DNA of 59,042 bases from Chitinophagaceae bacterium (GTDB lineage: Bacteria > Bacteroidota > Bacteroidia > Chitinophagales > Chitinophagaceae). The stretch is taken from NCBI GenBank assembly GCA_016787135.1, contig JAEUVK010000040.1:1-59042 (forward strand), given 5' to 3'. The notes below the pieces were generated by a model that saw only the letters and a program-made list of their open reading frames with translations, made no database searches and was not told the DNA's origin. Each line of letters begins with the position of its first letter. Positions within the stretch are counted from its first letter, which is position 1. Shown piece after piece: positions 16,290-24,438 of this stretch. The position numbers and the translations under genes were made by a program.

Positions 16290-16670
16290 ATGAAAAATGC
16301 TATTAGCTGGTTTGAGATACCGGCATCAGACCTTGTACGAGCTGCAAAGTTTTACGAAACGATATTTAATACCAGGCTAAATCCATTAGACCTGCCCAAT
16401 ATTAAAATGCGGATGTTTCCGATAGAAGACATGATGGGAGTAGGAGGCGCTGTAGTGGACAGCGGTGGCTTTCATAAGCCATCTGCTACCGATGGCCCGC
16501 TTATCTACCTGAATGGTAATCCCGATCTGCAGATCATCTTGGACAGAGTAGAAAAAGCAGGCGGAAAGATCATGGTGCCCAAAACGGAGATATCTCCTGA
16601 GTATGGTTTCATGGCTGTGATCATTGATTCGGAAGGAAACCGTATTGGCCTGCATAGTGTTCCTGTATAA
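16290..16670 (+). CDS. VOC-superfamily (glyoxalase-like) protein
   Basis: A 126-residue protein of the vicinal oxygen chelate superfamily. It starts ISWFEIPASDLVRAAKFYETIFN, the paired-beta-alpha-beta signature of VOC proteins, and ends with a second repeat YGFMAVIIDSEGNRIGLHS. The set of metal-ligand residues is incomplete by eye, so it may be a binding protein rather than an enzyme. It is cytoplasmic and lies 13 bases before a TfoX-like gene, within a closely packed run. Specific chemistry is unknown. Confidence 0.85.
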   Translation: MKNAISWFEIPASDLVRAAKFYETIFNTRLNPLDLPNIKMRMFPIEDMMGVGGAVVDSGGFHKPSATDGPLIYLNGNPDLQIILDRVEKAGGKIMVPKTEISPEYGFMAVIIDSEGNRIGLHSVPV

Positions 16671-16683
16671 TAAATCCTTTCCT

Positions 16684-17049
16684 ATGGCTTATAATGAAAA
16701 GTTAGCCGCTCGTATGCGGGAGATCATCGCCGAGTCGCATAAAAAGGTAGAAGAGAAGAAAATGTTCGCCGGACTTTGCTTTATGGTCAACGACAAAATG
16801 TGTATTGGGGTGCATGAGGACAGGATCATGGTCCAGCTGGACCCGGCAGTGTTTGACGACGTAATAGAAAAGGAGGGTTGTGAACCCATGAATTTTACCG
16901 GAAAAGTAATGAGAGGGTTTGTATTCGTTAATGAAAGTGTCCTGAAAACAAAAAAGCAACTTGATTATTGGGTGCAGCTAGGCCTTTCCTTTAACAAATT
17001 TGCCAAATCCTCAAAAAAGGCCAGCCAAAAACCAGCAAATAAAAAGTGA
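16684..17049 (+). CDS. TfoX/Sxy N-terminal domain-like protein
   Basis: A 121-residue protein starting MAYNEKLAARMREII, with the compact TfoX N-terminal fold features KKMFAGLCFMVNDKMCIGVHEDRIMVQLDP. Stand-alone members are common in Bacteroidota and are not known competence regulators. An in-frame upstream extension to 16624 would overlap the VOC gene, so ATG at 16684 was chosen. The stop codon TGA at 17047-17049 overlaps the GTG start of the next gene (GTGA), which indicates translational coupling. The basic C-terminal tail is low complexity. Confidence 0.82.
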   Translation: MAYNEKLAARMREIIAESHKKVEEKKMFAGLCFMVNDKMCIGVHEDRIMVQLDPAVFDDVIEKEGCEPMNFTGKVMRGFVFVNESVLKTKKQLDYWVQLGLSFNKFAKSSKKASQKPANKK

Positions 17050-17495
17050 GAAATATTGAATCGGACATAGTGATCGCTGTTTCCCCCGAGAAAGCAATAC
17101 GTGCATTTACTGATGCAGCATTACTGAAAGGTTGGTGGGGAGTAGAAATGAGCCTGATCGAATTAAAGCTAGGGGGCATTTATACATTGGCATGGGCTAT
17201 TACAGGGCAAGGTATCAAGTATGTTTCAACCGGAATTATCAAAGAGTATGACTACGCCGGGCTGCTCCATATAGAAAAATACATTTACCTTAATGCCGAA
17301 CGATCATTTCTTGGCCCCCAGGAACTTAAAATAAAAGCAATATCCTCAGGTACAGGGTGTAAACTATTTCTTACACAAGGTCCCTATCCTGAAAATATCC
17401 ATGCTGACTGGGATTGGTTCTATGAAACCGTGACAGATGCATGGCCTAAAGTATTGGTTACATTAAAAACTTTCCTGGAAGAAAAATTTGTATAA
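17046..17495 (+). CDS. SRPBCC/AHSA1-like domain protein
   Basis: A 149-residue START/SRPBCC-type protein, a helix-grip fold that binds hydrophobic ligands. It begins with the family pattern IESDIVIAVSPEKAIRAFTD and GWWGVEMSLIELKLGGIYTL, and ends in a long C-terminal helix (DWFYETVTDAWPKVLVTLKTF). The start is a GTG that overlaps the TGA of the TfoX-like gene, and its TAA overlaps the ATG of the DinB gene by one base. The tight coupling of three genes suggests balanced production, though no joint function is known. Confidence 0.8.
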   Translation: MRNIESDIVIAVSPEKAIRAFTDAALLKGWWGVEMSLIELKLGGIYTLAWAITGQGIKYVSTGIIKEYDYAGLLHIEKYIYLNAERSFLGPQELKIKAISSGTGCKLFLTQGPYPENIHADWDWFYETVTDAWPKVLVTLKTFLEEKFV

Positions 17496-18019
17496 TGACG
17501 TTCGACATAAACAGATCATATGAGATATTGGACCGGACACCGGCTGTATTACGCACATTACTTGCTGACCTTAGCGATGAGTGGGTAATGAATAATGAAG
17601 GACCGGAAACCTTTTCACCCTATGATGTGATGGGACACCTGATACACGGAGAAAAAACAGACTGGCGGGAGAGAACCACTATGATATTGGAACACGGAGT
17701 ATCAAAAACATTTGTCCCCTTTGACCGGTTTGCACAAACTGAAGCAAGTAAAGGAAAAACCCTTCAGCAATTGCTGCATGAATTTGAAAGATTACGAAAG
17801 GAGAATATGATATGGTTCAGATCATTGAACTTAACCGAAGGGGATCTTGATAAAAAAGGACTGCACCCGGTGCTTGGACAGGTAACACTGCGACATTTAT
17901 TATCCGCATGGGTGGTTCACGACCTGACGCATATTGCACAAATAACAAGAGTAATGGCAAAACAATATAAAGAAGAAATAGGGCCGTGGACAGAATTTTT
18001 CAGGATACTGAATTTTTGA
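17495..18019 (+). CDS. DinB-family protein (YfiT/bacillithiol-transferase-like)
   Basis: A 174-residue DinB four-helix protein, a family whose members bind a divalent metal through three histidines and often transfer low-molecular-weight thiols. Histidines that fit the site are in DVMGHLIHGEKTDW (His47, His51) and VVHDLTHIAQI (C-terminal part). The start ATG shares one base with the stop of the SRPBCC gene. Thiol transfer is a family-based possibility only. The following gene is a membrane protein 24 bases away. Confidence 0.85.
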   Translation: MTFDINRSYEILDRTPAVLRTLLADLSDEWVMNNEGPETFSPYDVMGHLIHGEKTDWRERTTMILEHGVSKTFVPFDRFAQTEASKGKTLQQLLHEFERLRKENMIWFRSLNLTEGDLDKKGLHPVLGQVTLRHLLSAWVVHDLTHIAQITRVMAKQYKEEIGPWTEFFRILNF

Positions 18020-18043
18020 TATGATGCACCAAAACCGATAAGT

Positions 18044-18475
18044 ATGCTTTCCAATTTTTCATTCTGGATCTGGGGAACGATCATTGCACAACTGCTTACT
18101 GCCTTCTTTCATTCGTTGAGTTTTATTTCTCCTGCTAAGCCGCGCAACGATATGGAAAAACAATTAGTGGAGATCACGACAAAGTATAAACTTGACATGG
18201 GGGGCGGCATCAAGCGGAGTTTTTACAGCCTGTTTATAGGAGTAAGTTCCTGTTTCACCTTGATCTTTATCCTTGGCGCCGCCCTGAACTGGTATTTTTT
18301 GAAAGCGGGCATCAATGGGGAAGTGTGGAAGGGGTTTTTGCTGATACAATTGGCCACTTATGGTATAGTATTTCTTTTGCAGGTAAAATTTACTTTTTTG
18401 CCACCTGTTATTGTTACAGGTCTTGTCTTTCTTTTTCTGGCCGGTACTTATTTCCTTGCAACCTTGCCTGCGTAA
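18044..18475 (+). CDS. Four-helix membrane protein of unknown function
   Basis: A 143-residue protein with four predicted transmembrane helices (about 8-28, 61-84, 98-115 and 119-140) separated by a soluble loop (PAKPRNDMEKQLVEITTKYKLDMGGGIKR). No family motif was identified. It follows the DinB gene by 24 bases and is likely part of the same small-gene run. The gap of 118 bases after it holds nothing recognisable. Confidence 0.7.
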   Translation: MLSNFSFWIWGTIIAQLLTAFFHSLSFISPAKPRNDMEKQLVEITTKYKLDMGGGIKRSFYSLFIGVSSCFTLIFILGAALNWYFLKAGINGEVWKGFLLIQLATYGIVFLLQVKFTFLPPVIVTGLVFLFLAGTYFLATLPA

Positions 18476-18593
18476 TGAAAAAAATGTAGCTTCATCTATA
18501 TGAGAAAACATGACCTACAGGATTCATATACCAGCTGCTTTATCTTTTTTCAGTGAACACTTTTTATTATGAGGCTACCAGGCAGAGCACACA

Positions 18594-18878
18594 ATGAGAA
18601 ATTTTACCCGATGGTTCTACGGACCTGCTGATAGACCCGACGGCCCCCAAAAAGCTTATGCAGACCTAATGAGAGAAATAATTTACCATCATTCAACCAG
18701 CTACCAAAGAGCGTCTGGATGTGGGGTAAACATAAAACGTGTTGTTCCGTTTGGTAATGTAACGGCTGCCGGCAGCCGGAATGCGATGTGTACACACCGG
18801 ATCAAAATAGAAGGTGAAAAAGGAATTAATAAAGATTTGATCAATTGGATCAAGCAAGCTTATGATCAGGCGGAGTAA
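18594..18878 (+). CDS. Hypothetical protein, 94 residues
   Basis: An ATG-initiated frame encodes 94 residues with mixed charge and no signal peptide or membrane helix. Residues GPADRPDGPQKAYADLMREI and EKGINKDLINWIKQAYDQAE look like amphipathic helices. No family was recognised. It lies in the same orientation as its neighbours, ends 27 bases before the PD40 gene, and has no overlapping alternative. I keep it as a plausible gene with low confidence. Confidence 0.45.
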   Translation: MRNFTRWFYGPADRPDGPQKAYADLMREIIYHHSTSYQRASGCGVNIKRVVPFGNVTAAGSRNAMCTHRIKIEGEKGINKDLINWIKQAYDQAE

Positions 18879-18905
18879 ATTATCAAAACATATTAAAGGA
18901 TTTAT

Positions 18906-19844
18906 ATGAAAAAAACCTGCGTAGTATTTTTTTTGGCCGTAATATCCTTTTCAGGTTTCGCACAAAAGGGAAAATATAAGATCGTCTATAATGTATATTA
19001 CGATACCACCAATGGCAATTATGAGATATTTATAATGGATATGCAGGGAAAGAATCAAAAAAATATAAGTAATTATATCGGTCTCGACTGGGTTTACAGG
19101 ACATACAAGGACAAGATATTTTTTATCAGCGACCGTGACACTTCCTGCAAGCGATGTTACAAGTTATACGAAATGGACCAGGAGGGAAATAATGTAAAAA
19201 AGATCAGTGACCTGGTTCTGGAAGATAGCTGGATGGATACACGCAATGGTAAAGAAATGATCGTTTCTGGCAGGATTGGGAGAGAAGTTCGCGTGCAATT
19301 GTTCCTGTTAAACCTGGCTGATGGGTCCTATAAGCAACTGACACACGATACCACTGGTTATTATGTTGACCCGCTTTTTTTACCGGATAGTAAACAGGTT
19401 GTTTTTCGTTACCGCTCTGACAGAAGGAATAGGTATATGAAAACAGAACTATACATAATGAATGATGATGGCACCGGCATGCGGCAGCTTACACATTATC
19501 CGGATAACGACACCACCAACTCTTCCGGAGAATACCATGCGGGGCCACCGCGGTGGAACCCCGAAGGGAAATTTATTAGTTATATGTCTTTTCAGAAAGG
19601 GAAATTCGAAGTATATGGCATTACACCAGATGGTAAAAAGCAGTGGCAGATCACTAATGGTAAAAACGCTTCAGGCTGGCATGACTGGACACCGGATGGG
19701 AAATGGATGGTGGTCGATATTTCAGTACCCGGAAAGAAGGTATATGATATTTATCTGATGAACACTAAAACTCAAAAAATGATTCCGCTGGCAAACACCT
19801 GGAGATACGAGCAGGCGCCTTCTTTTGTTGAAGTAAAACGGTAA
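18906..19844 (+). CDS. Secreted PD40 (TolB-like) beta-propeller protein
   Basis: A 312-residue secreted protein with a signal peptide (MKKTCVVFFLAVISFSGFA) and several WD40-like PD40 beta-propeller repeats. Repeat signatures include GNYEIFIMDMQGKNQKNIS, TELYIMNDDGTGMRQLTHY, PRWNPEGKFISYMS and WTPDGKWMVVDIS, typical of TolB C-terminal or dipeptidyl-peptidase-like propellers. No catalytic domain follows, so a binding or scaffold role is more likely than an enzyme role. It probably acts in the periplasm. It is the last + strand gene of this run. Confidence 0.8.
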   Translation: MKKTCVVFFLAVISFSGFAQKGKYKIVYNVYYDTTNGNYEIFIMDMQGKNQKNISNYIGLDWVYRTYKDKIFFISDRDTSCKRCYKLYEMDQEGNNVKKISDLVLEDSWMDTRNGKEMIVSGRIGREVRVQLFLLNLADGSYKQLTHDTTGYYVDPLFLPDSKQVVFRYRSDRRNRYMKTELYIMNDDGTGMRQLTHYPDNDTTNSSGEYHAGPPRWNPEGKFISYMSFQKGKFEVYGITPDGKKQWQITNGKNASGWHDWTPDGKWMVVDISVPGKKVYDIYLMNTKTQKMIPLANTWRYEQAPSFVEVKR

Positions 19845-20026
19845 GTAACGAATAAAGCATCTTTTACTTGTAGTAGTATTTGTGATTGTATGCCAGAGTC
19901 CTGGCAAAGAAACAGAATGTGCCGGCGCAAACATTGATCGGGGAGCGGAATGATCTTTCCGTAAGGATAAAAGGTAACTCAAAAACAAATCTGTTTCAAA
20001 TGAACAGCTTGAAATATGCCGTTCAA

Positions 20027-20058
20027 AGCAGGAATAGCGGCTGAGCACTATTCCTGCT
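20027..20058 (-). terminator. Hairpin at the 3' end of the sugar-kinase gene
   Basis: A perfect 11-base inverted repeat (AGCAGGAATAG at 20027-20037 and CTATTCCTGCT at 20048-20058) has a ten-base loop. It overlaps the TAG stop of the - strand kinase gene at 20048-20050. The - strand continues with only TTTG, so termination would be weak. Confidence 0.55.
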
Positions 20059-20971
20059 GGTTAATTATGGTAAATAATTTTTCAGCATCACTTTTATTAA
20101 ACAATTGGGTACCATCATTCATAGTGGCAGCGCTGCCGCAAGCTACTCCAAACCGGATCGCTTCTTTCAGCGATCTGTTTTTCTGTAATGCATAGGTAAT
20201 ACCGGCAACCATACTATCCCCGGCACCTACAGTACTCTTTTTTTCCACCGGGGGAGCCTGAACAAAGTATCGTTTATCACTGCTAACCAGCCAGGCGCCA
20301 GCCGCCCCCATTGATACTACAATAAGTTCAGCAAAACCATCTGTAATGGCCTGTTGTGCGGCATCCGGCACCTCATTTTTATCAATCCATCCTACATTGA
20401 GCATTTTACATAGCTCGCCGATATTGGGCTTTATCATGTATGAGTGTTTTCCTTTCAATGCCTGTAGAGCAGATCCACTGGTATCTACAATACATTTGGC
20501 GCCAACAGCCGCAGCATTCTTTACGATCAGTCCGTAGAAATAATCAGGTAAGCCAGGAGGAAGGCTGCCGCTCGCTACTACATATGTAGGAGTAAAAGAG
20601 CGTATCTGGTCCACTAATGTTTTTATGGTTTCCTCCTGTACTTCCCTTCCGGGGAAAGTAAACCGGTACTGATTGTTGGCAGATGTTTCCAGTACAATCC
20701 AGTTCTCTCTTGTTTCTACTTTCGTATCAACTGCATGGAATAATATACCCTCCTCTTTTAATAAAGAGCACAACATGTTTCCATTGTGTCCACCCGCCGG
20801 GAATAAGGCTACGGAAGTGGTTTCTAGTTTTTGCAGCGCTTTACTGACATTAATGCCGCCACCGCCGGGTTCATTCACTACTTCTGTACATCGTAACTTA
20901 CTTTCTGGTTTTATTTTTTCTACTCTTGAACTTTTATCAATACAAGGATTAAGGGTGACAGTGAGGATCAT
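20048..20971 (-). CDS. pfkB: PfkB-type phosphofructokinase (ribokinase family)
   Basis: A 307-residue ribokinase-family sugar kinase that transfers phosphate from ATP to a phosphorylated hexose. Segments KLRCTEVVNEPGGGGIN (25-41), ALFPAGGHNGNML and the C-terminal STVGAGDSMVAG with the catalytic base Asp252 resemble E. coli PfkB (6-phosphofructokinase II) closely. FGVACGSAATMNDGTQL at the C-terminus is also shared. The related 1-phosphofructokinase (FruK) and tagatose kinases look similar, so the exact substrate is not certain. The gene is separated from polA by 125 bases and could be co-transcribed with it. Confidence 0.85.
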   Translation of the reverse strand: MILTVTLNPCIDKSSRVEKIKPESKLRCTEVVNEPGGGGINVSKALQKLETTSVALFPAGGHNGNMLCSLLKEEGILFHAVDTKVETRENWIVLETSANNQYRFTFPGREVQEETIKTLVDQIRSFTPTYVVASGSLPPGLPDYFYGLIVKNAAAVGAKCIVDTSGSALQALKGKHSYMIKPNIGELCKMLNVGWIDKNEVPDAAQQAITDGFAELIVVSMGAAGAWLVSSDKRYFVQAPPVEKKSTVGAGDSMVAGITYALQKNRSLKEAIRFGVACGSAATMNDGTQLFNKSDAEKLFTIINQQE

Positions 20972-21096
20972 TTGTTGATTATTAATTAAACTTATTTTTA
21001 TTTCCGGCGTAAAACAGTAATACCCCCCTCTGGTAAACTATAACAATAAACAAAAGCCAGGTACGTATTATTGAGAATACAATGACGAAATAACAA

Positions 21097-23940
21097 TTAG
21101 TGCGCTTCCAGCCAATTCTTACCCTCTCCGCATTCTGCAATAACAGGTACGCCGTTGGAAAGCGGCATAGCTGATTGCATACATTCAATGATCAGCGGTT
21201 TCAGCTCTTTTACTTCTGACTTCAAAGCGTCAAATACCAATTCATCATGCACCTGCAGCAGCATTTTACTTTGCATATTTTCTTTTTTCATGGCGGCATA
21301 TACTTTTTGCATCGCCAGTTTGATCATATCGGCAGCTGTTCCCTGTATTGGTGAATTGATCGCATTTCTTTCAGCGAATCCGCGAACCGTAAAATTGGCG
21401 GAATTAATATCTCTCAACCATCTTTTTCTTCCCATCAGCGTCTGTACATAGCCATGCTCCCGGGCAAAATTGATAGTGTCATCCATATATCGCTGTATTC
21501 CCGGGAACTCTTTCTTGTAATTATCAATGATCTCTTTAGCTTCCGTTCTGGAGATACCGAGATTATCCGCCAACCCAAAGGCGCCTTGCCCGTATATAAT
21601 ACCAAAGTTCACACTCTTGGCCTTGTAGCGCATTTCTTTGGTGACGTCATCATCCAGTACACTATACACCTTTGCGGCAGTAGCCGTATGTATATCGGTT
21701 CCCTTTTTAAAAGCACCACACATATTTTTATCCCCGCTTATGGCGGCGACGATCCTTAACTCTATCTGAGAATAGTCAGCAGACAATAAAATATGCTTGC
21801 TGTCCCTTGGGATGAATGCCTTTCTTACCTCTTTACCTCTGTCAGTTCTTACAGGTATGTTCTGGAGATTGGGATTGTTGCTTTGTAAACGGCCAGTTAC
21901 TGCAACAGCCTGGCCGTATGTAGTGTGTACCCTTCCCGTCTTCCGGTTGATCAGTTGAGGCAAAGCATCTACATAGGTTGATTTAAGCTTGGTAAGCTCC
22001 CGGTAGGCGAGAATATCATCAACGATCTGATGACCTTTGGCAGCCAGCTTCAGCAAAACATCTTCACCGGTCTGGTATTGCCCTGTCTTTGTTTTTTTAG
22101 CGGAAGGGTCAAGCTTCAGTTTATCAAACAATACTTCGCCTAATTGTTTAGGCGATGAAAGATTGAAACGTACGCCTGCTTGTTTATAAACGCTTTCTTC
22201 GGCTTTTTTTGCATCCTTTTCCAACTCTTTTGAATAGCCGGCCAGGAAGTCCACATCCACTTTAATTCCTTCATATTCCATATCCGTCAGCACTTTCACC
22301 AAAGGGTTTTCCACTTCATTAAAAACCTTTTCTACTTCTTTCTTTTTCAGCAACGGAACAAATATATCTTTCAACTGAAGGGTGATATCGGCATCTTCTG
22401 CTGCGTAGTCTTTGATCTTCTCTAATTCAACGTCCCGCATATTCCCCTGCGTCTTTCCTTTTTTACCGATCAGTTCTTCAATATGCACAGGTTCATAACC
22501 GAGATATTTAGCGCTTAAAACATCCATTCCTCTTTTACCGTCCGGCTCAATGACATAATGGGCCAGCATGGTATCAAATATATTTCCTGCTAACTCAATA
22601 CCATACCACTTCATCACGAGCATATCGTATTTCAGGTTTTGCCCTACCCATATTTTCTTTTTATCACTGAATAAGGATTCGAAATGTGCCAAGACCTCGT
22701 TTGTTTTTTTCTGATCTGCAGGGCACGGGACATAGTATGCTTCCCCGGCTTTTACTGAAAAACTCATACCGACCAGCTCTGCATCATTTGCATCAATACC
22801 GGTGGTTTCCGTATCAAAGCAGATCTCAGTATGTTTCTTTAATTCTGTTACAAGTTTATTAATTGTTTTTTCGTCCGCAACAGCTTCATATTTGTGCGAT
22901 GTATTATTGATATTTTTATCGGCCGTCAATGCATCCGATGATTCTCCTTTGTCTTCATCTTCCGGTTTCTGAGCTGTTGTCTCCACAATGTTTCCAAACA
23001 GATCTGTTTGTATGCCTTGTGGTATCTCTTTTTCTATAATGCCTTTTGATGGAGTGGCGATAGAGAATTCTTCTCCGAGTAATCTTTTTCCTAATGTTTT
23101 GAACTCCAGTTCTGCAAAAACCTCTTTTAGTTTTTCTTTATTCCATTCTTTTAGTCTGAAATCTTCTTCGTGAAACTCTACAGGCACATTGGTGATGATG
23201 GTTGCTAATTTTTTAGAAAGTACCGCCATTTCTTTTCCGGCCTTTACCTTCTCACCCATGGCGCCTTTTATTTTATCGGCATTTGCCAGGGTATTTTCCA
23301 GCGAACCATATTCTGCGAGAAACTTGGCAGCGGTCTTTTCGCCTACTCCGGGGATACCAGGGATATTATCAACCGCATCACCCATCATTCCGAGCATATC
23401 TACTACCTGGCTTACATCTTTTATATTCCATTTGGCACACACTTCTTCCGGCCCCATTATTTCGGCATCGTTACCCTGGTAGGCCGGTTTATATATTTTA
23501 ATTTTTTTAGAAACTAACTGGCCATAATCCTTATCCGGGGTCACCATATATACTTCATACCCGGCTTTCTCTCCTTTTTTGCTTAATGTGCCGATAACAT
23601 CATCCGCTTCATACCCATCAATAGCGATAATGGGGATATTGAATCCTTCAATGATTTTCTTTATGTCGGGAACTGCTGCGCTGATGTCTTCCGGTGTTTC
23701 CTGCCGGTTGGCTTTATAGTCTGCAAAATCGGTATGACGTTCTGTGGGTGCTGCCGTATCAAAACAAACAGCCATGTGAGATGGTTTCTGCTTGTTCATC
23801 AGCTCTACCAATGCATTGGTAAAACCAAATTGTGCGTTGGTGTTCTTGCCTTTTGAGGTAAGACGGGGATTGCGGATAAGCGCATAATAAGCACGGAAAA
23901 CCAATGCAAAAGCATCCAATAAAAAAACTTTCTTTTCCAT
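21097..23940 (-). CDS. polA: DNA polymerase I
   Basis: A 947-residue DNA polymerase I with all three domains. The 5'-3' exonuclease domain fills about the first 290 residues (LLDAFALVFRAYYAL, DGYEADDVIGTL). The 3'-5' exonuclease retains its DTE motif (Asp376, Glu378 in CFDTETTG), so proofreading should be active. The polymerase domain has Asp722 in SADYSQIELR and Asp899 in QVHDELVFD, plus the O-helix segment KSVNFGIIYGQGAFGLA. It fills gaps in DNA repair and removes Okazaki primers. A - strand gene and its terminator lie upstream. Confidence 0.98.
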   Translation of the reverse strand: MEKKVFLLDAFALVFRAYYALIRNPRLTSKGKNTNAQFGFTNALVELMNKQKPSHMAVCFDTAAPTERHTDFADYKANRQETPEDISAAVPDIKKIIEGFNIPIIAIDGYEADDVIGTLSKKGEKAGYEVYMVTPDKDYGQLVSKKIKIYKPAYQGNDAEIMGPEEVCAKWNIKDVSQVVDMLGMMGDAVDNIPGIPGVGEKTAAKFLAEYGSLENTLANADKIKGAMGEKVKAGKEMAVLSKKLATIITNVPVEFHEEDFRLKEWNKEKLKEVFAELEFKTLGKRLLGEEFSIATPSKGIIEKEIPQGIQTDLFGNIVETTAQKPEDEDKGESSDALTADKNINNTSHKYEAVADEKTINKLVTELKKHTEICFDTETTGIDANDAELVGMSFSVKAGEAYYVPCPADQKKTNEVLAHFESLFSDKKKIWVGQNLKYDMLVMKWYGIELAGNIFDTMLAHYVIEPDGKRGMDVLSAKYLGYEPVHIEELIGKKGKTQGNMRDVELEKIKDYAAEDADITLQLKDIFVPLLKKKEVEKVFNEVENPLVKVLTDMEYEGIKVDVDFLAGYSKELEKDAKKAEESVYKQAGVRFNLSSPKQLGEVLFDKLKLDPSAKKTKTGQYQTGEDVLLKLAAKGHQIVDDILAYRELTKLKSTYVDALPQLINRKTGRVHTTYGQAVAVTGRLQSNNPNLQNIPVRTDRGKEVRKAFIPRDSKHILLSADYSQIELRIVAAISGDKNMCGAFKKGTDIHTATAAKVYSVLDDDVTKEMRYKAKSVNFGIIYGQGAFGLADNLGISRTEAKEIIDNYKKEFPGIQRYMDDTINFAREHGYVQTLMGRKRWLRDINSANFTVRGFAERNAINSPIQGTAADMIKLAMQKVYAAMKKENMQSKMLLQVHDELVFDALKSEVKELKPLIIECMQSAMPLSNGVPVIAECGEGKNWLEAH

Positions 23941-23994
23941 GCCACTAAGTTAACCATTTCGGTTATTGCGGCATGGGCAGCCTTAAAACACAAA

Positions 23995-24016
23995 AGCCCC
24001 GGTAAAAACCAGGGCT
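23995..24016 (-). terminator. Intrinsic terminator upstream of polA
   Basis: An eight-base stem with one mismatch (23995-24002 and 24009-24016, six-base loop) is followed on the - strand by TTTGTGTTTT. It lies 29 bases beyond the stop of the small gene at 24046-24294 and would separate it from polA. Confidence 0.7.
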
Positions 24017-24045
24017 AGTGTTATCTAAAACTCTGCTTTGCTTGC

Positions 24046-24294
24046 TTAGTTTATGGAAAGGTTTGCAGTTTGTGAAGCCCCGCTGTTCCCTTGCACCGCA
24101 GTGGAAGTTTTGGGTTCGAGATATTTCTCCGGCTGTGCAACAGGTACAGTCCCTTTCACTGAGGCAGTTGCCTGCACGCTTTGTTCTGGCAGGCCGGCGC
24201 CCGGATTATCTTTATGAATAAAATTCAGGTAAAGTGCGAAGAACAGAAGATTGAATGCAAAGAAATTTACAACACGGCGGATACGACGTTTCAT
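24046..24294 (-). CDS. Small membrane-anchored or secreted protein, unknown
   Basis: An 82-residue protein starting MKRRIRRVVNFFAFNLLFFALYL: a basic head and one hydrophobic helix (about 8-27), then a Ser/Thr/Ala/Pro-rich tail with no family motif. It could be a signal-anchor protein or a secreted peptide. An extension to 24372 has no support, because the ATG at 24294 is followed by a clean signal-type N-terminus. It sits between uvrB and polA with its own terminator downstream. Function is unknown. Confidence 0.6.
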   Translation of the reverse strand: MKRRIRRVVNFFAFNLLFFALYLNFIHKDNPGAGLPEQSVQATASVKGTVPVAQPEKYLEPKTSTAVQGNSGASQTANLSIN

Positions 24295-24438
24295 GGGTAT
24301 TGGATTGATTCGGTTAAAAATATTGGTACCTCGTTCTAACAGCCAAGATAGACACACAAACCAGAGATGCAAATTCTTACAGGAGGTAATTAATAAAATT
24401 TCGAATATCTACTTTGCAGAATCTGGTAAAACTACGAC

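Noticed and set aside
20982..21188. - strand 68-codon frame at the 3' end of polA
   Set aside because: It overlaps the polA coding region in another frame and has no start or domain of its own.
24110..24130. A GGTTCGAG stretch resembling a tRNA T-arm
   Set aside because: It lies inside the coding sequence of the small - strand gene, without a matching acceptor stem or anticodon arm.
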